Part shown: one piece after another, positions 17,634 to 24,084 of the stretch
How the letters are laid out: every line of letters starts with the position of its first letter
Numbering within the stretch: position 1 is the stretch's first letter
Notes under the pieces: model-generated
The model's input: the letters and a program-made list of their open reading frames with translations, nothing else
Databases searched by the model: none
Told to the model about the DNA's origin: nothing
Made by a program: the position numbers and the translations under genes
From: CAZMXP01 sp964570285
Lineage (GTDB): Bacteria; Planctomycetota; PLA2
Direction of reading: 5' to 3'
Assembly: GCA_964570285.1 (NCBI GenBank)
Contig: CAZMXP010000027.1
Coordinates: 1 to 64,000 of the forward strand
DNA length: 64,000 nt

Positions 17634-18607
17634 GCCTGCCGCTGCTGTCCGTGCGGGGGCTCAAGCTCCACTTCCCGACGCCGCGCGGGGTGGTGCGTGC
17701 GGTGGACGGCGTGGACCTGACGCTCGGGGCCGGCGAGACGCTCGGCCTCGTCGGCGAATCGGGCTGCGGCAAGAGCACCACCGCCCGCGGCATCGTCCAT
17801 CTGCTGCGGCCCACCGCGGGGGAAGTCCGCTTCGAGGGTCGCGATCTGACGACGCTCGCGCACCGCGACCTCCGCGCCACGCGGCAGCGCATGCAGATGG
17901 TCTTCCAGGATCCCTACGCGAGCCTCGATCCGCGGATGACGGTGCTCGACATCGTCGGCGAACCGCTGCGCAGCTTCGGCCTCGCGCGAGGGGGCGCGCG
18001 CCGCGAGCGCGTGCGCGAACTGCTCAGCACGGTCGGGCTCGACCCCGGCTTCGACCGGCGCTACCCGCACGAGTTCAGCGGTGGCCAGCGGCAGCGCATC
18101 GGCCTCGCGCGCGCGCTCGCGGTGGAGCCGACGCTGATCCTCTGCGACGAGCCCGTCTCCGCCCTCGACGTGAGCATCCAGGCCCAGATCGTGAACCTCT
18201 TCGAGGACTTGCAGCAGCGCTTCGGGCTCGCCTACCTGTTCATCAGCCACGACCTCGCCGTCGTGCGCCACGTGAGCGACCGCATCGCGGTGATGTATCT
18301 CGGACGAATCGTCGAGAACGCCCCGGCCGCCGATCTCTACCGCGAACCGCTCCACCCCTATACGCAGGCGCTGCTGAGCGCGGTGCCGATCCCCGATCCG
18401 GAAGTCGAGGCGCGACGGCAGCGCATCATGCTCACCGGCGACGTGCCGCGCCCCGACCAGCAGATCGTCGGCTGTCCCTTCCGCTCCCGCTGCCCCGTCG
18501 CGTTCGACCGTTGCGCCGTCGAGGATCCGCCGCTTGGGGCGACGCGCCCGGGCCACGAGGTCGCCTGTCATCTGCACGAGGTCGCGCCCGCGGCGCGCGG
18601 CGCGTAG
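17630..18607 (+). CDS. oppF: Oligopeptide ABC transporter ATP-binding protein (OppF type)
   Basis: A 325-residue ATPase paired with OppD. Motifs: Walker A (GESGCGKSTT), Q-loop (FQDPYASLDP), signature (FSGGQRQRIGLARAL), Walker B (LILCDEPVSALDV), H-loop (FISHDLAVVRH), then HPYTQALLSAVP and the Cys-rich tail (GCPFRSRCPVAFDRC). The GTG at 17630 is chosen over an earlier in-frame ATG at 17528 because the earlier segment is a low-complexity shadow of oppD and the GTG overlaps its stop by 4 nt. It closely resembles the truncated ATPase gene at the left edge of the window, which implies at least two Opp-type systems. Confidence 0.95.
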   Translation: MSLPLLSVRGLKLHFPTPRGVVRAVDGVDLTLGAGETLGLVGESGCGKSTTARGIVHLLRPTAGEVRFEGRDLTTLAHRDLRATRQRMQMVFQDPYASLDPRMTVLDIVGEPLRSFGLARGGARRERVRELLSTVGLDPGFDRRYPHEFSGGQRQRIGLARALAVEPTLILCDEPVSALDVSIQAQIVNLFEDLQQRFGLAYLFISHDLAVVRHVSDRIAVMYLGRIVENAPAADLYREPLHPYTQALLSAVPIPDPEVEARRQRIMLTGDVPRPDQQIVGCPFRSRCPVAFDRCAVEDPPLGATRPGHEVACHLHEVAPAARGA

Positions 18608-18610
18608 AAT
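18605..18610 (+). promoter_or_regulatory. -10-like hexamer 10 nt upstream of the ridA start
   Basis: TAGAAT overlaps the oppF stop codon and ends ten bases before the ridA ATG, with no Shine-Dalgarno sequence between. It could drive a leaderless ridA transcript independent of the opp operon. No -35 is visible. Confidence 0.4.
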
Positions 18611-18620
18611 CGCGACCGCC

Positions 18621-19001
18621 ATGGAACGCATCCAGACCGAAGGCGCCCCCGCGGCGATCGGGCCCTACGCGCAGGCGATTTCGTGCGACGGCCTTCTCTA
18701 CTGCTCGGGGCAGATCGGGCTCGACCCGAAGACGCAGGCGCTCGTTCCCGGGGGGGTGCGCGCCGAGGCGGCGCAGGTCATGAGGAACCTCGAGGCGGTG
18801 CTGCGCGCCGGGGGCAGCGGCCTCGACCGGATCGTGCGGGCGACGATCTACCTCGCCGAGATGGGCGACTTCGCGGCGGTGAACGAGATCTACGGCGCCG
18901 CGCTGCGCGACCACCGCCCGGCGCGGTCCACGGTCGCGGTGCGCGCGCTCCCGAAGGGGGCGAGCGTCGAGATCGACGTGATCGCGAGGCTGGCCCGGTG
19001 A
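18621..19001 (+). CDS. ridA: RidA/YjgF family reactive enamine/imine deaminase
   Basis: A 126-residue cytoplasmic protein with the RidA pattern: APAAIGPYAQAI at the N-terminus, LYCSGQIGLDP, MRNLEAVLRAGG, the Arg-bearing segment RSTVAVRALPKGASVEIDVIA at the C-terminus. RidA hydrolyses 2-aminoacrylate and similar imines released by pyridoxal-phosphate enzymes and usually forms a trimer. The length matches the family. ATG at 18621 is the only start that opens directly into the conserved region. The stop overlaps the next gene's GTG. Confidence 0.95.
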   Translation: MERIQTEGAPAAIGPYAQAISCDGLLYCSGQIGLDPKTQALVPGGVRAEAAQVMRNLEAVLRAGGSGLDRIVRATIYLAEMGDFAAVNEIYGAALRDHRPARSTVAVRALPKGASVEIDVIARLAR

Positions 19002-19981
19002 GGCCGCCGGAAGCCCTGGTCGGCGCGCTCCGTTCCGCGAAACGGATACTCGTGGCGACCCACAGCCCGATGGACGGCGACGGCCTCGGATGCGGCCTCG
19101 CGCTCCAGCGGGGTCTGCGCGCCCTGGGCAAGGAGTGCCTCTTCGTCACCGAGGGCGCCCTGCCGCGCGCCTACGCCTTTCTCGACGGCTATGGGGGCAT
19201 CCGGAGACTGGGCCCGGGACCGCTCCCGCCCTTCGACCTGCTGCTCGGTCTCGATGCGGGCGACGCGCATCGGCTCGGCCGGCCCTATGCCGAGCGCCCG
19301 AAGGGGAGCCTTGTCTGCAACATCGACCACCACGTGAGCAACGAGCGGTACGGCGATGTCGCGTGGGTCGTGCCTGAGGCGGCCGCCACCGGCGAGCTGG
19401 CCTTCGCGCTGCTCTCCGCCCTCGCGCTCCCTGTAGATCCTCCGATGGCGCAGGCGCTGCTCGTCTCGCTGATGACCGACACCGGCCGGTTCTGCTATTC
19501 GAGCACGAGCCCGGCCACGCTGGAGACCGGGGCGGCGCTTCTGCGCCTCGGGGCGGATCCCGATGCCGTCCATCGCCACCTCTACGCGTCGGTCCCCCTC
19601 GGCATCCTTCGCCTGCACGCGCGCGCCACGGAGGAGATCCGACTGCCGGCGGGAGGGCGCGTCGCGCTGCTCGTCGTGCCGCGGGGCTACGGCGGCGATC
19701 TCGGCGCCGAAGAGGAGGACGTGAAGGATCTCGTGGATCTCGTCATCTCGATCCGCGGCGTCGTTGTCGGCGCGCTCGTGCGGGGGCTCGAGGGCGGCGG
19801 CTGCAAGGTGAGCCTGCGCAGCAAGAGCGACCGCGCCGACGTGGCGGCCCTCGCGGGGCGCTGGAAGGGCGGGGGCCACGTGAGGGCGGCGGGCTACACG
19901 TCGTTGCTGGCCGAGGAGGCGACGGCCGCGGAGCTGCTGCCGGCCCTCGAGCGACTTGCCGCGGCTGCCGGGGTGCCGTGA
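18998..19981 (+). CDS. nrnA: DHH-family phosphoesterase (NrnA-type oligoribonuclease/pAp phosphatase)
   Basis: A 327-residue cytoplasmic enzyme with DHH motifs: I, ATHSPMDGDGLGCGLAL; II, LGLDAGDAHR; III, NIDHHVSNERYG; IV, MTDTGRF. The DHHA1 domain follows, with its GGGHVRAAGY loop near residue 300. This arrangement fits NrnA, a manganese-dependent enzyme that degrades nano-RNAs and dephosphorylates pAp. Motif I has Met-Asp-Gly-Asp where Pro-Asp-Gly-Asp is usual. Start GTG 18998 lies inside the ridA stop (GTGA). The uracil-DNA glycosylase gene follows with a 4-nt overlap. Confidence 0.9.
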   Translation: MRPPEALVGALRSAKRILVATHSPMDGDGLGCGLALQRGLRALGKECLFVTEGALPRAYAFLDGYGGIRRLGPGPLPPFDLLLGLDAGDAHRLGRPYAERPKGSLVCNIDHHVSNERYGDVAWVVPEAAATGELAFALLSALALPVDPPMAQALLVSLMTDTGRFCYSSTSPATLETGAALLRLGADPDAVHRHLYASVPLGILRLHARATEEIRLPAGGRVALLVVPRGYGGDLGAEEEDVKDLVDLVISIRGVVVGALVRGLEGGGCKVSLRSKSDRADVAALAGRWKGGGHVRAAGYTSLLAEEATAAELLPALERLAAAAGVP

Positions 19982-20691
19982 CGCAACCGGAGGAGATCCG
20001 CAGGCGCGTCGCTCGCACCTTGCGGGCGCGGGCGCTCTTCCTGGGAGCGAAGCGGGCGCGCAAGAGGGCGACCGTGGGGGGGGCCGCGGGGGGGGGCGGG
20101 CCGGCCACCGACTCGCTCGGCTGGGAGGACCTTCGTGCCCGCGCGCTTGGTTGCACCGCCTGCCGGCTGTGCGAGACGCGGACGAAGGTCGTCTTCGGCG
20201 AGGGCGATCCGCGGGCGGAGTTGATGTTTGTCGGGGAAGCGCCGGGCCATGACGAGGACCTGCAGGGCCGGCCCTTCGTCGGGCGCGCGGGCCAGAAGCT
20301 GACGGAGATGATCGAGGCGATGGGCTACGCGCGTGCCGAGGTCTACATCGCGAACGTGCTCAAGTGCCGCCCGCCGGAGAACCGCGATCCCGCCGCGGAC
20401 GAGGCGGAGAAGTGCCGCCCCTACCTTCTCCGGCAGATCGCGCTCGTGTCGCCGAAGGTGATCTGCGCCCTCGGGCGGCATGCGCTCAAGGCGCTCACCG
20501 GCTACGAGGGGCCGATTTCGAGGGTCCGCGGCCGGCCGATGGAGTTCGAGGGCCGGATCGTCGTCCCGACCTGGCACCCTGCCTACCTGCTCAGGAACCC
20601 GCCGTCCAAGCGGGAGGCGTGGGAGGACCTGAAGGCGATCCTCCGGATTCTCGGTCGTCCGGTCCCAGGGTCGAAAAAGCAGTCGGGGTGA
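19978..20691 (+). CDS. Uracil-DNA glycosylase, family 4 (Fe-S type)
   Basis: A 237-residue DNA-repair enzyme that removes uracil from DNA. Motif A is VGEAPGHDEDLQGRPFVG and motif B is PTWHPAYLLR. The [4Fe-4S] ligands are in place: the CTACRLC cluster at about residues 59-65, Cys130 in KCRPPENRDP and Cys146 in EKCRPYLL, with the 16-residue spacing typical of the family. A basic N-terminal extension of about 50 residues (rich in Arg and Gly) precedes the domain. GTG 19978 overlaps the stop of the DHH gene. It closes the operon that began with the transporter; the next gene is 226 nt away. Confidence 0.94.
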   Translation: MTQPEEIRRRVARTLRARALFLGAKRARKRATVGGAAGGGGPATDSLGWEDLRARALGCTACRLCETRTKVVFGEGDPRAELMFVGEAPGHDEDLQGRPFVGRAGQKLTEMIEAMGYARAEVYIANVLKCRPPENRDPAADEAEKCRPYLLRQIALVSPKVICALGRHALKALTGYEGPISRVRGRPMEFEGRIVVPTWHPAYLLRNPPSKREAWEDLKAILRILGRPVPGSKKQSG

Positions 20692-20917
20692 CGCGGCGAT
20701 GACACGGTTCGCCAAGGCTCTACCTCCGGCCCCCCCGGCGCCCCCGGCGTGCGGGGAAAGGTATTGCGGCCTTTGCGCCGCGTGTGGTAAGTAGGGCGGC
20801 TCCGGGCCGGAGGGCACAGGTCCGGGCGTCACATCGGAGGCTCGCTGGGAGGCCTCCGCGGCAGGGTTCGGTATTCAGTCCCCCTGGTAGGCAGGGGGGA
20901 GGATTGAGGAAACGCGC
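20692..20917 (+). promoter_or_regulatory. 5' region of secretin A: promoter-like sequence and structured leader
   Basis: A sigma-70-like pair TTGCGG (20764-20769), 18-nt spacer, TAAGTA (20788-20793) could start a leader of about 120 nt. Two hairpins follow: GGAGGC/GCCTCC (20836-20841 with 20852-20857) and CCCCCTG/CAGGGGG (20880-20886 with 20892-20898, loop GTAGG). The second ends seven bases before the Shine-Dalgarno GAGGA (20906-20910), which is well placed for ATG 20918. No riboswitch consensus was recognised with confidence. Confidence 0.4.
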
Positions 20918-23758
20918 ATGCGTAGAGCATTCAGCCTTTGCATCCTCGTCGCGGTCGCCGTGATGTTTGGCGCAGGTTGCGCCAAGAAGAAGACCTGGGT
21001 CGACGAAGACGCCAGCGCCGGCAAGAAGGCCCCGGCCGAGAGCACCGAGGGCTGCGGCTGCGCCGCGGCGTCCGAGGAAGCCATGCCGGAGTCCTGTGGC
21101 GAGGCCTGCGCGGACGGCTGCGGGGAGGCATGCGCCGAGCCCTGCGCGGAGCCGTGTGCCGAGCCGTGTGCCGAGCCGTGCGCCGAGCCGTGCGCCGAGC
21201 CGTGCGCCGAGCCGTGCGCCGAGCCGTGTGCGGAGCCGTGCGGATCTGGCGAAGCGGAGCGGGCCGTGCTCGATGCCGACGGAATCCCCGAGGGGGCGGC
21301 GGCAGGGCAGCAGGAGACCAAGGCACTCGTCGCCCGCTTCAAGGCGCTCGCCGAGTCCAAGTACAAGGCGGGCGACGTGGTCGAGGCGCGCGAACTCTAC
21401 AAGCGCGCGCTGCTGCTCGACAGCGGTGACCAGGAGGCGCGCGACGCCTACATGCGCCTCAGCATGGAACTCGGCGAACGCGGCGCCATCGCCGACGACA
21501 CCGTCTCCCGCGAGAGCGACCGCATGGAGGCGCGCAAGCAGGCGACGATCGTAGCGCTGAACCAGCGGCTCGCCGAGGCGCGGGCGGCCGAGCAGGAGGG
21601 GGACTACGAGAAGGCGGCGCGCAAGTACGAGGAGATCCTCAACATCCTCAACTGGTACAAGTACCAGACCGACTTCCCGATCAACTCCGAGCAGGCGCGC
21701 GCGCTGATCGACCGGGCGCGCGAGCAGGCCCGGCTCACCGAGCAGCGCGAACGCGAGAAGCTCCAGTCGGAGATCCTCGAGGCCGAGAAGGCCCGGCACG
21801 AGCGCCAGCGCGACGAGGAGCTGCGGCAGATGAACGTCTTCCTCCGCGTGGCGCGGGACGCGTACGACCGCGGCAACTACGACCTCGCGCTCACGAACGC
21901 GCAGAAGGTTCTCGCGCTCGACCCGCACAACGAGGCGGCGAAGGAGCTCGTCCGCATCGCGCAGGAGACGAAGTACATCGCGGAACGCAACGAGATCCGC
22001 GAGCAGTTCAACGACCAGTGGCGCACGGTGATGGAGCGCCTCGAGATGGACGCGATGCCCCATCCCGAGGTGATGAACTACCCGAAGAGCTGGGGGGAGA
22101 TCTCGCAGCGCAAGCCGAAGGTCACCGGCTCCTCGAACGTGTCGGCGCCCGATCCTCGCGCCGATCAGATCCTGAACACGCTCCAGCAGAAGAGGGTCTA
22201 CGACCTCGCGTTCACCGCGGGCGACATCACCCTCGCCGGCGCCATCGACTACCTGCGCAGCGTCACCGGGCTCAATTTCGTGATGAGCCAGAAGGTGAAG
22301 GAGGAGAAGGGCGAGACCGAAATCGAGCTGAAGATCGACAACGTCAGCGTCGCCCAGGTTCTCAATCTCATCACCGAGCCGAACGAGATGGCGTGGAAGA
22401 TCCGCAGCGGCGTCGTGATGATCCTCAGCAAGGAGGAGGCGATCGACAAGCCCGTCCTCCAGTTCTACGACGTGAAGGACCTCGTCGCGAAGATCAGCGA
22501 CTTCCCCGGCCAGGAGATCAACCTCGTACCTTCGAAGTACCAGCCGCCGGAGCCGGCCGATGCCGACGCCGAGCCGGTCTCCCCCTTCGAGGTGGACCAG
22601 TTGACCGAGGTGATCAAGCAGACGATCGACCAGGAGACCTGGGACACCGTCGAGGGCGCGGAGATCCAGGTCAAGAACAACGTGCTCGTCATCACGCAGA
22701 CGCCGGAGACCCACCAGCGGATCGCCCAGTTCCTGAGCGACCTGCGCAAGAACACCGGCCTGCTCGTCAGCCTCGAGGTCCGCTTCCTGACGGCCGAAGA
22801 CCGCTTCCTGCGCGACGTCGGCGTCGACATCCGCGGCCTCGGCGACCAGACGGGCGGCGTCGGTCTGCCCGGCCTCGGCACGGGCACGAACTTCGACGAC
22901 AGCTTCTCGGGCTCGACCGCGAATCCGTCCGGCTCGGCGTCGGGCACGATCCCGGAGCCCTCCTCGATCGGCACGGCGAAGACCCCCGGCGCCTTCTTCT
23001 CCGACGGCGGGGACGGCGAGTACAAGGGCCGCGTCGAGAACCTCTTCGACTTCATCCTCGGCTTCGACGAGCGCGGTCAGGCGACCGCGTCCGCGGCGTC
23101 GGGCGGCGTCCGCGGGGCCAACTCGGGCGGCTTCACGCTCCAGCACACCTTCCTCGACGACACGCAGATCGAGGTGATCCTGCGCGCGGTCGAGAAGAGC
23201 GAGCGCATCGAGGAGATCAGCGCGCCCCGGCTGACCGTGTACGACACGCAGCGGGCGAACGTCTCCGTGATGAAGCAGAACTCCTACGTGCAGGACTTCG
23301 ACGTGGAGATCGCGCAGTCGGCCGCCATCGGCGACCCGATCATCCAGACCATCCGCGACGGCATCATCCTCGACGTGCGTCCGATCGTGAGCGCCGATCG
23401 CCGCTTCATCACGATGGAGATGCGGCCGACGGTGGCCGACCTCGTCCGTCCGATCCCGACCTTCCTCACCTCCCTCGCCACGGGCCCGCCCGTGACGATC
23501 CAGGTGCCGGAAATCGCGATCTCGCGCGTCCGGACGACGGTGACGATGCCGGACGGCGGCACGCTGCTGCTCGGCGGCATCAAGTTCTTCCGCGATCTCG
23601 TGGCCGAGTCCGGGCTTCCCGTGCTGAACAAGGTCCCGATCCTCAGCTTCCTCTTCGGACGCAAGGCCAAGACGGTCCAGCGGCGCAACCTGCTGATCCT
23701 CGTCAAGGCGGAAGTCGTCGTGCCGGAGGAGCACGCTCCGAACTTCGGGGCGCGCTGA
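20918..23758 (+). CDS. Secretin A: lipoprotein secretin with Cys-rich repeat and TPR N-terminus
   Basis: A 946-residue outer-membrane channel protein of the type II/III/IV-pilus secretin superfamily. It has a lipoprotein signal (lipid Cys21 after VMFGAG), a Cys-rich stretch with nine CAEP repeats (residues 72-107), TPR-like and coiled segments (about 125-400), an STN/N0-like domain (about 427-510, DITLAGAIDYLRSVTGLNFV), secretin N-domain (about 535-615) and the secretin core (about 615-935) with VSLEVRFLTAEDRFLRDVGVD, LLLGGIKFF and VPILSFLFGR. Usual GspD or PilQ proteins have 600-750 residues and no TPR block. A perfect terminator follows at 23784-23821. It shares its layout with the protein encoded at 32181-34808. 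Confidence 0.93.
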   Translation: MRRAFSLCILVAVAVMFGAGCAKKKTWVDEDASAGKKAPAESTEGCGCAAASEEAMPESCGEACADGCGEACAEPCAEPCAEPCAEPCAEPCAEPCAEPCAEPCAEPCGSGEAERAVLDADGIPEGAAAGQQETKALVARFKALAESKYKAGDVVEARELYKRALLLDSGDQEARDAYMRLSMELGERGAIADDTVSRESDRMEARKQATIVALNQRLAEARAAEQEGDYEKAARKYEEILNILNWYKYQTDFPINSEQARALIDRAREQARLTEQREREKLQSEILEAEKARHERQRDEELRQMNVFLRVARDAYDRGNYDLALTNAQKVLALDPHNEAAKELVRIAQETKYIAERNEIREQFNDQWRTVMERLEMDAMPHPEVMNYPKSWGEISQRKPKVTGSSNVSAPDPRADQILNTLQQKRVYDLAFTAGDITLAGAIDYLRSVTGLNFVMSQKVKEEKGETEIELKIDNVSVAQVLNLITEPNEMAWKIRSGVVMILSKEEAIDKPVLQFYDVKDLVAKISDFPGQEINLVPSKYQPPEPADADAEPVSPFEVDQLTEVIKQTIDQETWDTVEGAEIQVKNNVLVITQTPETHQRIAQFLSDLRKNTGLLVSLEVRFLTAEDRFLRDVGVDIRGLGDQTGGVGLPGLGTGTNFDDSFSGSTANPSGSASGTIPEPSSIGTAKTPGAFFSDGGDGEYKGRVENLFDFILGFDERGQATASAASGGVRGANSGGFTLQHTFLDDTQIEVILRAVEKSERIEEISAPRLTVYDTQRANVSVMKQNSYVQDFDVEIAQSAAIGDPIIQTIRDGIILDVRPIVSADRRFITMEMRPTVADLVRPIPTFLTSLATGPPVTIQVPEIAISRVRTTVTMPDGGTLLLGGIKFFRDLVAESGLPVLNKVPILSFLFGRKAKTVQRRNLLILVKAEVVVPEEHAPNFGAR
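21131..21241 (+). repeat. Nine tandem 12-bp units encoding Cys-Ala-Glu-Pro
   Basis: Nine in-frame copies of TGC/T-GCC/G-GAG-CCG/C run from 21131 to 21238 and end with one more Cys codon. Third-position differences (TGC versus TGT, GCC versus GCG) show that the array is not freshly duplicated throughout, but copies five to eight are identical. It lies just after the lipidation site of secretin A. Confidence 0.97.
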
Positions 23759-23783
23759 ACCTCCCCCGTACCCCCATCCATCC

Positions 23784-23821
23784 GCGAGGGGCAGGCCACG
23801 CCTGCCCCTCGCTCTTTTTTT
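23784..23821 (+). terminator. Rho-independent terminator after secretin A
   Basis: A perfect 13-bp stem, GCGAGGGGCAGGC (23784-23796) with GCCTGCCCCTCGC (23800-23812), a CAC loop, then TC and a run of seven T (23815-23821). It ends the secretin A transcript and separates it from the TPR/ExbBD genes. Confidence 0.95.
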
Positions 23822-23825
23822 GCAG

Positions 23826-23853
23826 TTGACGCTTCCACCGCCACCGGTACGAT
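23826..23853 (+). promoter_or_regulatory. Putative sigma-70 promoter, upstream copy
   Basis: TTGACG (23826-23831), 16-nt spacer, TACGAT (23848-23853), just past the terminator. It would read toward the TPR gene at 24085. Confidence 0.45.
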
Positions 23854-23951
23854 CGTGATACCCCTCTGGTCTGCGTGAACGCTGCGCTGCGAAGAAACAA
23901 CCGAGATGCGCCGCGTCACCTCGACGGCCCGCCGCCTCCCCGGACGGCGGA

Positions 23952-23979
23952 TTGACTCCGACCCCGAGCCGCGTACACT
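23952..23979 (+). promoter_or_regulatory. Putative sigma-70 promoter, downstream copy
   Basis: TTGACT (23952-23957), 16-nt spacer, TACACT (23974-23979), about 100 nt before the ATG of the TPR gene. It is among the best -35/-10 pairs in the window. Between 23759 and 24084 I see only the terminator and these two promoter-like pairs, and no gene. Confidence 0.55.
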
Positions 23980-24084
23980 CTTGGACTTTCCGGCCCCTGC
24001 GCGGGGACCGGATTGGCCTACGCGTGCGCATCGGCCGGCGTCGTCGTCTGCGCTCGTTGCGTGTCTCGAAACTGGAGTGGAGCC

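Noticed and set aside
20820..20917. c-di-GMP-I (GEMM) riboswitch
   Set aside because: Only a short GGTAGG-like segment is similar; the GCAAA and GAAA tetraloop parts of the consensus are missing.
21131..21241. CRISPR array or minisatellite outside genes
   Set aside because: The 12-bp units are contiguous, have no spacers and are in frame with the secretin, so this is a coding repeat.
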